DNA from: Thermoactinospora rubra
GTDB taxonomy: Bacteria; Actinomycetota; Actinomycetes; Streptosporangiales; Streptosporangiaceae
Direction of reading: 5' to 3'
Assembly: GCF_002093975.1 (NCBI RefSeq)
Contig: NZ_MSZZ01000011.1
Coordinates: forward strand, 62,001-126,000
Length of the DNA: 64,000 bases
Within the stretch, counting starts at the first letter, position 1; the number at the start of each line of letters is the position of its first letter. Of the stretch, positions 7,857 to 15,812 are shown in pieces. The notes below the pieces were generated by a model. The model worked only from the letters and a program-made list of their open reading frames with translations. It was not told the DNA's origin and made no database searches. Made by a program: the position numbers and the translations under genes.

Positions 7857-9017
7857 ATGCTTTCCCAGCAGCTCGCCGACCAGGTGTTCGCCTGGGCGGC
7901 CGACGAGGGGGTCGACACCCCGGCGTTCCTGTTCGCGCCCGCGACGCTGCGCGCCGGGGTGGCCGGGCTGCGGGCCGGGCTCGGCGCCCGCGTCTCCTAC
8001 GCGACCAAGGCCAACGCGCACCCCATGGTGCTGCGGGCGCTGGAGCCCCTGGTGGAGGAGTTCAACGTCACCAACCCGGCGCACCTGGACACCCTGCTCG
8101 GCCTGGGCGTGACGCCCGGCCGCATCGCCTACCTCAACCCGGTCTGCGCCCGGCGGACGCTGGAGGCGGTGCTCGCGCGCGGCGTCACCCGGTTCGTGGT
8201 GGACGACGCCCGCGGGCTGGCCATGCTGCCGGACGGCGTCAAGATCACCCTGCGGCTGCGGCCGCCGGACGCCGGCGAGTCCACCCGCTCGGTGGTGCGC
8301 TTCGGCAACACTGCCGAGGTGCTGGCGGACCTGGCCAAGCGGGCGGCCGACCGCGGCATCGAGGTGGAGGCGCTGTCGTTCTTCGTGGGCACCGCGGGCG
8401 CGGGCATGGAGCAGGCGCTGCCGTACCTGCGCGGGATCGAGGCGCTGCTGCGGCTGCGCGAGCGGCTCGACCGGGCGGGCATCGCGGTGCCGACGTTGAA
8501 CATCGGCGGCGGCTTCCCGGGCTCGCGCGACCGGTTCCACCGGGACCATCCGGACTTCTTCCAGCGGATCGCCAAGGCGCTGCCGTCCGGCGTGGACGTG
8601 CTGTGCGAGCCGGGCCGCTACCTGTGCCAGCCCGCCATGGCGATGCTCAGCCGGGTGGTGGCCGACCGGGCGGTGGCCGGGCGGCGCATGGTCCACCTCG
8701 ACGCCAGCTCCTACGCGGGCCTGTTCGAGACCACCTTCATCGAGCCCGAACAGGGGCTGGAGTTCGCCACCCGGCCGGGCGCCCGCACGCCCGCGGCCGT
8801 GCTGGGGCCGGTGATGGACTCCTTCGACGTGATCGCCAGGCAGGCCCCGCTGCCGCCGCTGGCCGAGGGCGACCTGGTGCTCATCCCCAACACGGGCGCC
8901 TACACGTGGGGCTACACCGCCCCCGTCGAGGGGCTGGCGCCGGCCGAGCCGGTCGAGCTGCCGCCCGACCTGGACGAGGGATTCGCGAAGGCGTGGTTCG
9001 GGAGCGGACAAGCATGA
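7857..9017 (+). CDS. Fold-type-III PLP decarboxylase-like enzyme, catalytic residues altered
   Basis: A 386-residue relative of ornithine and diaminopimelate decarboxylases. PLP lysine Lys51 (YATKANAH), the phosphate-binding GGGFPG, the EPGRY motif and GAYT are intact. Two normally conserved positions differ. The catalytic Cys of the GPxCDxxD motif is Met320 (GPVMDSFD), and the His that stacks on the PLP ring (SFHVG) is Phe176 (SFFVG). In ornithine decarboxylase the Cys handles proton return after decarboxylation, so this enzyme may catalyse a different outcome or act on an unusual substrate. ATGA overlap with the next gene. Confidence 0.82.
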   Translation: MLSQQLADQVFAWAADEGVDTPAFLFAPATLRAGVAGLRAGLGARVSYATKANAHPMVLRALEPLVEEFNVTNPAHLDTLLGLGVTPGRIAYLNPVCARRTLEAVLARGVTRFVVDDARGLAMLPDGVKITLRLRPPDAGESTRSVVRFGNTAEVLADLAKRAADRGIEVEALSFFVGTAGAGMEQALPYLRGIEALLRLRERLDRAGIAVPTLNIGGGFPGSRDRFHRDHPDFFQRIAKALPSGVDVLCEPGRYLCQPAMAMLSRVVADRAVAGRRMVHLDASSYAGLFETTFIEPEQGLEFATRPGARTPAAVLGPVMDSFDVIARQAPLPPLAEGDLVLIPNTGAYTWGYTAPVEGLAPAEPVELPPDLDEGFAKAWFGSGQA

Positions 9018-9706
9018 TCACGACTCTGGACGGGCCCATCGTCATCGAGCCCACCGTGTCCCCGCCGCCCGGCATCGGCGTGCGGGAGTGCGGCGAGCCG
9101 CTGGCCGAGGTGGCCGGCGTGCCGGGCGTGCACGCCAGCCCCGCCTACCACCAGCGCGGCATCGCCGCCGCCGGCGACCGGATCTTCGTCAGGCGGCGCG
9201 TCCTGGAGGGCCTGCGGCGGGCCTCGGCCGCCCTGCCCGACGGCGTCGACATCCTCGTCTGGGACGGCCTGCGCACGCTGGAGACCCAGGCGGAGATCGT
9301 CGAGGCGTTCCGCAGGACGCTGCCGGACCCAGACGACGACGCCACCGTGGAGATGTACCTGGCGCTGCCGCCCGCCTCCCGCGAGGAGTTCCTGGCCTCT
9401 CCCCCGCCGCATGCCACCGGCGGGGCGGTCGACGTCACGCTGTGCGACACCGACGGCCGCCCCCTCGACCTGGGCGCCGACTTCGACCAGTTCGACGAGA
9501 AGGCGTGGCTGACCCACTACGAGGACGACCCCGGATCCGAGTGCCGGCGGCTGCGCCGGATGCTCTACTGGGCGATGCTCGGCGCCGGCTTCGCGCCGTA
9601 CTCGTGGGAGTTCTGGCACTACGAGATGGGCACCATGGTCGCCGCCGCGTTCCACGGCCAGCCCTTCGCCGACTTCGGCGCCGCCGTACCGTGGAGGACC
9701 CCATGA
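9014..9706 (+). CDS. VanX-like D-Ala-D-Ala dipeptidase family (M15D)
   Basis: A 230-residue zinc peptidase with all family signatures. Zinc ligands His133 and Asp140 are in PHATGGAVD. Catalytic Glu199 and zinc-binding His202 are in EFWHYEMG. Arg87 in DGLRT matches the VanX transition-state arginine. VanX proteins cut D,D-dipeptides. No vanH or vanA partner is present, so glycopeptide resistance is not indicated. It may process a dipeptide intermediate, release the final compound, or protect the host from a D-amino-acid-like product. No signal peptide, so it is cytosolic. ATGA overlaps on both sides. Confidence 0.85.
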   Translation: MITTLDGPIVIEPTVSPPPGIGVRECGEPLAEVAGVPGVHASPAYHQRGIAAAGDRIFVRRRVLEGLRRASAALPDGVDILVWDGLRTLETQAEIVEAFRRTLPDPDDDATVEMYLALPPASREEFLASPPPHATGGAVDVTLCDTDGRPLDLGADFDQFDEKAWLTHYEDDPGSECRRLRRMLYWAMLGAGFAPYSWEFWHYEMGTMVAAAFHGQPFADFGAAVPWRTP

Positions 9707-10689
9707 CGCAGGTCACCGTGGCCGACAGGACCGTCTACGACACCGACGAATGGCTGGCGGCGTGGTCCCGCTCCACCGTGGAGCGGCTGCGGCCGGCCGA
9801 CTGCCACCGCCCGCTGCTGTACCGGCTGGAGTACTCGCCGTTCTGGCACGGCTACGAGATCGACACCGGTCTCGGGCCGATCTGGGACCGGCCGGTGCTC
9901 ACCACGGGCTCGCTGTACGCCGGGTACGGCCCCGGCTACCTGGCCGAGCACCCCGACGAGGTGGCCGCCCTGATGGACCACGCGGCCGGGCAGATGGCGG
10001 GCACCTGCGGCCTGCTGGTGCTCAACCTGCCGCTAGAGGCCGCGCTGCAGTGGGCGCTGGTGCGCCCGCCCGACGGCATGGTCCGGCTCGACCTGGCCTA
10101 CCACCGGGTCATCGGGGCGGGCAGGGATCCGATCGTCGGCGACGTGGACCGGCACGAGCGCCACGACTGGCGCAGGCGGTGGCGGCGCGCCACCGAGAAG
10201 GGCGTGCGGCTGGTGGAGGAGACCGATCCCGCGCCCGAGCGCGTGGACGAGGTCGTCGCGCTGGCCAACGGCTCGGCGCTGCGGCACGGCTGGCCGGTGC
10301 TGTACGACCGGGCCACCGCCATGGCGGTGCTCGGCGTCCCCGGCGCGCGGCTGCTGCGCGCGGACTGGCACGGCCGGACCGTGGCCGGGTTCGTCGCGCT
10401 GGAGCACGACAGGCGCCTGTACCTGTGGGCCGGCGGCATGGACCACACGGTCGTGCGCGAGGTCAGCCCGTACCTGTTCGTGCTGTACGAGCTGCTGCGC
10501 ATGGGGCCGGAGCGCGGCTGGGAGCGCCTGGAGTTCGGCAAGGGCAACGACGCCTTCAAGAGGCGCTACGGCTTCACGGGCGTGGAGCTGTGGTCCCTGT
10601 GGTACGCGGCCGACCCGGCCGACGTCGCGGTCTACCGGCCCAAGCTCGCGGCGCTGCACCAGAAGCTCGGCGCCTTCCAGGGGCTGTGA
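9703..10689 (+). CDS. FemAB/GNAT-like acyl- or aminoacyltransferase
   Basis: A 328-residue protein. The C-terminal half (about 145-328) matches the acetyltransferase-6/FemAB-like GNAT fold, ending in EFGKGNDAFKRRYGF, a signature of that group. The N-terminal 140 residues look like the degenerate first GNAT lobe of FemX-type proteins. FemX-like enzymes in antibiotic clusters (for example PacB) form amide bonds using aminoacyl-tRNA. With no NRPS or ligase visible nearby, this and its partner at 11972-13042 are the best candidates for peptide-bond formation. Simple N-acetylation is the alternative. Confidence 0.7.
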   Translation: MTQVTVADRTVYDTDEWLAAWSRSTVERLRPADCHRPLLYRLEYSPFWHGYEIDTGLGPIWDRPVLTTGSLYAGYGPGYLAEHPDEVAALMDHAAGQMAGTCGLLVLNLPLEAALQWALVRPPDGMVRLDLAYHRVIGAGRDPIVGDVDRHERHDWRRRWRRATEKGVRLVEETDPAPERVDEVVALANGSALRHGWPVLYDRATAMAVLGVPGARLLRADWHGRTVAGFVALEHDRRLYLWAGGMDHTVVREVSPYLFVLYELLRMGPERGWERLEFGKGNDAFKRRYGFTGVELWSLWYAADPADVAVYRPKLAALHQKLGAFQGL

Positions 10690-11987
10690 TGGCCATGACC
10701 GACGCGCCGCGTCCCGCCGGCCTGTGGCGCCACGGCGACTTCCTCAAGCTGTGGGGCGGGGAGACCGTGTCCCAGGTGGGGGCGCAGATCACGCTCCTCG
10801 CGCTGCCGCTGACCGCCATCATCACGCTGCGTGCCACGCCCGAGCAGCTGGGCCTGCTCACCGCGGCGCAGTACGCGCCGGTCCTGCTGATCACGCTGTT
10901 CGCCGGGGTCTGGCTGGACACCCACCGCAAGCGTCCCGCGCTGCTCGCGGCCAACCTCGGCCGCGCCGTGCTGCTGGGCCTGGTGCCGCTGCTGTACGCG
11001 CTGGACGCGCTGACCATGCCGGCCCTGTACGGCATCGCGTTCCTGAGCGGGCTGCTGACGGCCTTCTTCGACGTGGCCTACGTGGTCTACCTGCCGTCGC
11101 TGGTCTCGCGGGACCAGCTCGTGGAGGCCAACTCCCGGCTGGAGGCCACCTACTCCATCGCCTCCATCGGCGGCCCCGGGCTGGGCGGGCTGCTCATCCA
11201 GTGGCTGACCGCGCCCGTGTCCATCGTGGTCAACGCCGTGTCGTACCTGGTCGCGGCGGCCAGCGTGGCGGTCATCCGGCACCGGGAGCCGCCGCCGGCC
11301 GCCCCGGAGCGGCGCGGCTCGACGTGGGCCGAGATCCGGGAGGGCCTGGCCGCCACCGTGCGCGACCCGCGGCTGCGGTCGCTGGCCGCGGGCGCGGCCT
11401 GGTTCAACCTGTTCGAGCAGTACGTCCTGACCCTCTACCTGCTGTACGGCGTGCGCGACCTGGGGCTGACGACCAGCCTGCTCGGCACGATCCTGGCCGT
11501 CGGCAGCGTGGGGGCGCTCGCGGGCACGCTGGTGGCCAACCGGGCGGGCCGCTCGCTCGGCGTGGGGCGCACGCTGGTCTGGTCGATGCTGCTGTCGTGC
11601 GCCGCGCTCGGGCTGGTGCCGGCGGCCGACGGGCCGCAGCTCGTGGCGGGCACGATCCTGGCGGCCGGGCTGTTCCTGTACGGCCTGGGCCTGGCGGTGT
11701 TCAACGTCCACAGCCTGAGCCTGCGCGGCGCCATCGTGTCCGAGCGGCTGCTGGGCCGGGTGACCGCCACCTACCGCTTCCTGGTCTTCGGCACGATCCC
11801 GCTGGGCGGGCTGCTCGGCGGGCTGCTCGGCGGGCTGCTCGGCGTCCGCGCCGCGCTGGTGATCGCGGTGGCCGCCCTGGTGGCCGGAGGCGTGGCGTTC
11901 GCCTTCACCCGGATCCGGGCGGTGGGCAACGAGGTCTTCCAGGCCCGGCCGCGGGCCGGCGAGGAGGAGCCGTGTTCGGTGGACTGA
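10689..11987 (+). CDS. MFS exporter (DHA3/EntS-like)
   Basis: A 432-residue major facilitator with about 12 hydrophobic segments. The inter-helix loop LDTHRKRPALL is a typical MFS motif-A region. Relatives export siderophores or macrolides. Placement between the two FemAB-like genes, with overlaps on both sides, points to export of the cluster product and possibly self-protection. Around residues 374-386 the helix contains three tandem GGLL units encoded by a 12-bp repeat (11808-11843). Confidence 0.85.
   Translation: MAMTDAPRPAGLWRHGDFLKLWGGETVSQVGAQITLLALPLTAIITLRATPEQLGLLTAAQYAPVLLITLFAGVWLDTHRKRPALLAANLGRAVLLGLVPLLYALDALTMPALYGIAFLSGLLTAFFDVAYVVYLPSLVSRDQLVEANSRLEATYSIASIGGPGLGGLLIQWLTAPVSIVVNAVSYLVAAASVAVIRHREPPPAAPERRGSTWAEIREGLAATVRDPRLRSLAAGAAWFNLFEQYVLTLYLLYGVRDLGLTTSLLGTILAVGSVGALAGTLVANRAGRSLGVGRTLVWSMLLSCAALGLVPAADGPQLVAGTILAAGLFLYGLGLAVFNVHSLSLRGAIVSERLLGRVTATYRFLVFGTIPLGGLLGGLLGGLLGVRAALVIAVAALVAGGVAFAFTRIRAVGNEVFQARPRAGEEEPCSVD
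11808..11843 (+). repeat. 12-bp in-frame tandem repeat, three copies
   Basis: The unit GGGCTGCTCGGC occurs three times without interruption inside the MFS gene, adding Gly-Leu-Leu-Gly units to a membrane helix. The period is a multiple of three, so copy-number change would not break the frame. Confidence 0.9.
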
Positions 11988-13042
11988 CCGAGGCCGCCTG
12001 GGACGAGCTGGCCGGTCCGCGCTTCTACTCGACCAGCGCCTGGCTGCGGTACTGCGCGGCCGAGTACGGCGGGCCGGGCGAGGCCGTGGTGGGCGACGGC
12101 GCGGCCGTGCCGTACGTGGAGGTGGCCGGGACCTCCGGGCTGGCCTCCTACGACTGGAGCGGGCAGCTGGCCGCCCGCGGGCTCCCCGCTCCCCCGCCCG
12201 CCGGGCTGCTGGTCGGGCCCCGCGAGGGCTACCAGACCCACTTCCTCGGCGCGCCCGAGGGCGTGCCGGGGCTGGTGGAGCGGCTGCGGGCGCGGGCCCG
12301 CGACCGGCCCTGCGTGGCGATGTACCTGCCCACCTCCGAGGTGGAGCTGGCGCGCCGGGCGGGCGTCACCGCGCCGCCCGTGGTGCTGGAGACCGACGCC
12401 TGGATCGCGGTCGAGGGCTGGCCGGACTACCTGCCGCGCAAGCGGCGGTACGCGGTGCGGGCCGCGCGACGGGTCTTCCACGAGGCCGGCTACAAGATCA
12501 GGCACATGGCGCTGGGCGAATGCGTCGACCACCTGGCCGGCGCGGCGGTGGCGACCCTGGCCAAGCACGGCGTCGACGCCGAGCCCGAGGAGGAGCGGCG
12601 GGCCCTGCGCAGCCACGCCGTCCACATGGGCGAGGCGGCCCGCGTGGCGGTCCTGTCGCGGGAGGACGAGCGGCCTCTCGGGTTCTGCCTGTACTACGTG
12701 GGAACCGACGCGGTCTTCCTCCGCTGGGCGGGCTTCGACTACCCCCGGCTGTCCGGGGCGGCCGAGTACTTCAACCTCACGCTGTTCAGCCAGCTCGACC
12801 TGGCCGCCGAGCTCGGGCTGCGCTGGGTGCACGCGGGCACCAAGTCCATCGAGGCCAAGGCGCTGTACGGTGCGCGGCTGCGCCCCCTGTGGCTGGTCGA
12901 CCTGACCCCGGACAGCGTCCTGCACGCCGCCCGCGAGCAGGTGAGGCGGCACAACGCCGAGGCCCACCGCCGGCTGCTCGACGACCCCCGCACGGCCGGC
13001 GCTCTCGACACCGACACCTGGCAGGCGATCCATGACGGCTGA
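11972..13042 (+). CDS. Second FemAB/GNAT-like transferase
   Basis: A 356-residue protein of the peptidoglycan-interpeptide-bridge/GNAT class. Residues near 145-170 (LPRKRRYAVRAARRVF) match the basic helix between lobes of FemAB-like proteins. The C-terminal lobe has WVHAGTKSIEAKALYGARL, with the Lys-x-x-x-Gly-Ala pattern of the group. It is only distantly similar to the first FemAB-like protein here, so they likely act on different donors or acceptors. The GTG start at 11972 overlaps the MFS gene by 16 bp and is preceded by GAGGAGGAG. Confidence 0.7.
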   Translation: MFGGLTEAAWDELAGPRFYSTSAWLRYCAAEYGGPGEAVVGDGAAVPYVEVAGTSGLASYDWSGQLAARGLPAPPPAGLLVGPREGYQTHFLGAPEGVPGLVERLRARARDRPCVAMYLPTSEVELARRAGVTAPPVVLETDAWIAVEGWPDYLPRKRRYAVRAARRVFHEAGYKIRHMALGECVDHLAGAAVATLAKHGVDAEPEEERRALRSHAVHMGEAARVAVLSREDERPLGFCLYYVGTDAVFLRWAGFDYPRLSGAAEYFNLTLFSQLDLAAELGLRWVHAGTKSIEAKALYGARLRPLWLVDLTPDSVLHAAREQVRRHNAEAHRRLLDDPRTAGALDTDTWQAIHDG

Positions 13043-13784
13043 GACGACTGAACGGAGAAGGGTACTCGTGACCGGCGGCGCGTCCGGCATCGGCGCCGCC
13101 ATCGCCCGCCGGTTCGCCGGCGACGGCGCCCGCGTGGCCGTCCTGGACAGGGACAAGCAGGCCCTCGCGTCGCTCGGGGCCGCACCGGGCGTGGAGTTGC
13201 GGCTCGCCGGGGACGTGGCCGACCCCCTGGCGGTGGACGAGGCGTTCGAGGAGATCGACCGGCGGTGGGGCGGGCTGGACGTGGCCGTCAACAACGCCGG
13301 CGTCAGCATCCGGGGCGCCTTCCTGGACCTGCCGCTGGAGGACTGGCAGCGCACCCTCGACGTCAACCTCACCGGCGTGTTCCTGGTCGGCCAGCGGGCG
13401 GCGCGGCGCATGGCCGGGCGCGGCGGCGTCATCCTCAACATCGCCTCGGTCAGCGGCATGGTCGGCATGCCGCACTACGCCGCCTACAACGCCAGCAAGG
13501 CCGGGGTCATCGAGCTGACCAAGACGATGGCGCTGGAGCTGGCGCCGCACGTGCGGGTCAACGCCATCTGCCCCGGCTACGTGCTGACGCCGATGCAGGA
13601 GGCGGAGTACTCGCCGGCCGCGCTCGCGGCGTGCGCCGCGAAGGTGCCGCTCGGCCGGCTGGGCCGGCCCGCCGAGATCGCCGCGCTGGCCGCGTACCTG
13701 GCCTCCCCGGAGGCGGAGTTCGCCACCGGGCAGAGCTTCGTCATCGACGGCGGCGAGACCGCGGGCGGACTGGCCAGCAGGTGA
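13032..13784 (+). CDS. Short-chain dehydrogenase/reductase
   Basis: A complete classical SDR of 250 residues. The cofactor loop is TGGASGIG; NNAG, Ser in ASVSG and the YNASK active site are all present. The C-terminal ATGQSFVIDGG is standard. It starts 11 bp inside the upstream transferase gene and is the last gene before a 76-nt gap with a candidate internal promoter. It probably oxidises or reduces a hydroxyl or keto group made by the cluster oxygenases; the direction is unknown. Confidence 0.88.
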   Translation: MTAETTERRRVLVTGGASGIGAAIARRFAGDGARVAVLDRDKQALASLGAAPGVELRLAGDVADPLAVDEAFEEIDRRWGGLDVAVNNAGVSIRGAFLDLPLEDWQRTLDVNLTGVFLVGQRAARRMAGRGGVILNIASVSGMVGMPHYAAYNASKAGVIELTKTMALELAPHVRVNAICPGYVLTPMQEAEYSPAALAACAAKVPLGRLGRPAEIAALAAYLASPEAEFATGQSFVIDGGETAGGLASR

Positions 13785-13796
13785 CGCCCGAGCCGG

Positions 13797-13814
13797 GCTC
13801 GACCGCGGCTCCAG
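13797..13814 (+). promoter_or_regulatory. Candidate SARP-binding direct repeat
   Basis: GCTCGAC at 13797 and GCTCCAG at 13808 are two heptamers 11 bp apart. They lie about 10 bp upstream of GACGAT (13825-13830), a possible -10. SARP regulators bind 11-bp-periodic heptamers just upstream of the -10. A similar pair lies in front of the SARP-containing operon. Confidence 0.4.
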
Positions 13815-13860
13815 GCGCCACCGCGACGATGCACTCAGCGATTCGCACAAGGAGAAAGGC

Positions 13861-14637
13861 GTGACCACCGTGTCGGTTGAACGGGCGGTTGAAGGGTCGG
13901 CTGAACGGCCGGTTGAGCGGCTCCGGATCCTGAACCCGGACCCCGGCTGGAGCGTCGGGCCCGCCTGGCTGCGGGAGGCGCTGGACCACTTCCGGCGCGA
14001 CCTGCTGGACCCGGGCTACCCGTGCACCTTCGGCAGGCACGCGCTCAGGGCCGGCGACATGCACATGACCTGGGTGGACCGCGACGACCTGAGCACGCTG
14101 CCGGGCGACCTGGCCGCCTTCGTCGACAAGGCCGCCACCGAGCCCGAGCGCCGCCAGCCGCTGATCGTCTTCGTCGAGCCGCCCGCCCGGCCGGTCACGG
14201 CACGGCACCACGACCGCCGGTTCTGGGAGATCCTGCAGTACCTCCACCGGCACGACGACCGGCCCTGGCCGGACGACGTGCCGGCCGACCCGAAGGACCC
14301 CGGCTGGCAGTTCTGCTTCCACGGGACCTCCCTGTTCGTCTTCGCCCTGACGCCCGCCAACCGGCTGCGCCGCTCGCGGCGGCACCGCACCTGCCTGGTG
14401 CTGTCCTTCCAGCCCCGCTGGGTCTTCGACGGCATCGGCGTGGGCACGCCCGCGGGCAACGTCACCAGGCGCAGGATCCGCGAGCGGCTGGACCGGTGGG
14501 ACATGATCGGCCGGCACCCGAGCATGGGCGAGCTCGACGAGATGTCCGACGACGAGTGGCGGCAGTACTTCATCACCGACGACAACACCGACCTGCACGA
14601 CAGCTGCCCCTTCGTGCCGTGGCTGGTCCCGCACTGA
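13861..14637 (+). CDS. YqcI/YcgG-family protein, putative heme-dependent guanidine N-oxygenase
   Basis: A 258-residue member of the YqcI/YcgG family. Conserved blocks are YPCTFG (about 56-61), PGWQFCFHGTSLFVF, NRLRRSRRH, SFQPRWVFDG and QYFITDDN. As I recall, characterised relatives are heme proteins that N-hydroxylate arginine-type guanidines (DcsA in D-cycloserine, GrbE in gramibactin, GntA in guanitoxin). The adjacent amidinotransferase could supply its guanidino substrate. No arginase-like DcsB partner is visible, so an N-hydroxyguanidine might be kept in the product. GTG start with AAGGAG 6 nt upstream. Residues 6-21 come from a 12-bp tandem repeat. Confidence 0.82.
   Translation: MTTVSVERAVEGSAERPVERLRILNPDPGWSVGPAWLREALDHFRRDLLDPGYPCTFGRHALRAGDMHMTWVDRDDLSTLPGDLAAFVDKAATEPERRQPLIVFVEPPARPVTARHHDRRFWEILQYLHRHDDRPWPDDVPADPKDPGWQFCFHGTSLFVFALTPANRLRRSRRHRTCLVLSFQPRWVFDGIGVGTPAGNVTRRRIRERLDRWDMIGRHPSMGELDEMSDDEWRQYFITDDNTDLHDSCPFVPWLVPH
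13876..13923 (+). repeat. Four-copy imperfect 12-bp tandem repeat in the coding start
   Basis: Four consecutive 12-bp units of the form G(T/C)TGAACGGxCG encode VERA, VEGS, AERP and VERL near the N-terminus of the YqcI/YcgG protein. The GTT and GAA codons are rare in the surrounding GC-rich genes. The array looks like a recent slippage expansion ahead of the conserved domain. Confidence 0.85.
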
Positions 14638-14685
14638 CGGCAGCGTCCCCGACCTTCCCGACCTTCCCAGAAAGGCACACGAGAC

Positions 14686-15792
14686 ATGACCCTCTCCTCG
14701 CTCGCCCACGCCCCGCGGGAAGTCCCGGCCCCCTCCAAGGTCGTCAGCTCCTACACCGAGTGGGACCCCCTGGAGGAGGTGGTGGTCGGCCGGCTGGCCG
14801 GCGGCGTCTTCCCCACCTGGCAGGAGTCCATGCGGGGGACCATGCCGCCCGCCTCGTGGCGGATCTTCCAGGAGCAGGGCGGCCGGCCGTTCCCGCAGGA
14901 CCTCGTCGACGCCGCAGAGGAGGAGCTCGACGGCCTGGCCAGGACACTGGAGGCCGAGGGCGTCAAGGTGGTGCGGCCCGAGCCCGCCGACCACGCCCGC
15001 GAGTTCGCCACGCCCCACTGGAAGAGCGCCGGCGGGCTGTATTCGGCCATGCCGCGCGACCACCTCATGGTCGTCGGGGACACCATCGTCGAGGCCCCGA
15101 TGTCGTGGCGGTGCCGCTACTTCGAGGGCGAGGCGTTCCGGCCGCTCATCAAGTCCTACTTCCGGCAGGGCGCCCGCTGGCTCCAGGCGCCGCGCCCGCA
15201 GCTGACCGACGAGCTGTTCGCGACCGGCCACGACGAGGGCGACACGGGCGGCTGGATGGTCACCGAGTTCGAGCCGGTCTTCGACGCCGCGGACTTCATG
15301 CGCTTCGGCCGCGACATCGTGGTCCAGCAGAGCCACGTCACCAACGACTTCGGCATCCAGTGGCTGCGGCGGGCCCTCGGCGACGGCTTCCGCGTCCACA
15401 CCATCGAGGTGAACGACCCGCACGCCATGCACATCGACGCCACCATCCTCCCGCTCGCCCCCGGCAAGCTGCTGGTCAACCCCGAGCGCTACGTGCCCAA
15501 TGACCTGTTCCGCGACTGGGAGATCCGCAAGGCCCCGCCGCCCACCCTGCCGGAGAGCTGGCCCATGTACTTCTGCAGCCCGTGGGTCAGCATGAACATG
15601 CTCTCCCTGGACGAGCGGACCGTCGTCGTCGAACGCCAGGAGGAGCCCATGATCGAGCTGCTCACCGACTGGGGCTTCCGCTGCATCCCCGTGGACTTCC
15701 GCCACGTGTACACCTTCGGCGGGTCCTTCCACTGCGTGACCGTGGACGTGCGCCGGCGCGGCGGCGACGGCCGGTACCTGAACCTGGACTGA
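14686..15792 (+). CDS. L-arginine:amine amidinotransferase (glycine amidinotransferase family)
   Basis: A 368-residue enzyme closely resembling mitochondrial AGAT and StrB1. The catalytic triad is clear: Asp200 (EPVFDAADF), His249 (MHIDAT) and Cys350 (GSFHC before VDVRRRG), with spacings matching the human enzyme. It moves an amidino group from arginine to a primary amine, giving a guanidino compound and ornithine. The acceptor here is unknown: glycine, lysine or a pathway amine. It lies directly after the YqcI/YcgG gene, so guanidinylation and N-oxidation probably act in sequence. Confidence 0.92.
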   Translation: MTLSSLAHAPREVPAPSKVVSSYTEWDPLEEVVVGRLAGGVFPTWQESMRGTMPPASWRIFQEQGGRPFPQDLVDAAEEELDGLARTLEAEGVKVVRPEPADHAREFATPHWKSAGGLYSAMPRDHLMVVGDTIVEAPMSWRCRYFEGEAFRPLIKSYFRQGARWLQAPRPQLTDELFATGHDEGDTGGWMVTEFEPVFDAADFMRFGRDIVVQQSHVTNDFGIQWLRRALGDGFRVHTIEVNDPHAMHIDATILPLAPGKLLVNPERYVPNDLFRDWEIRKAPPPTLPESWPMYFCSPWVSMNMLSLDERTVVVERQEEPMIELLTDWGFRCIPVDFRHVYTFGGSFHCVTVDVRRRGGDGRYLNLD

Positions 15793-15812
15793 GCTGGAGC
15801 GCTGAAGACGGG

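Noticed and set aside
9014-9706. Glycopeptide (vancomycin) resistance locus
   Set aside because: Only the VanX-like gene is present; there is no vanH, vanA, vanS or vanR partner, and the gene is embedded in a biosynthetic operon.
13876-13923. Short repeat array as a possible CRISPR
   Set aside because: Units are 12 bp, contiguous, in frame and lack spacers; it is coding tandem repetition.
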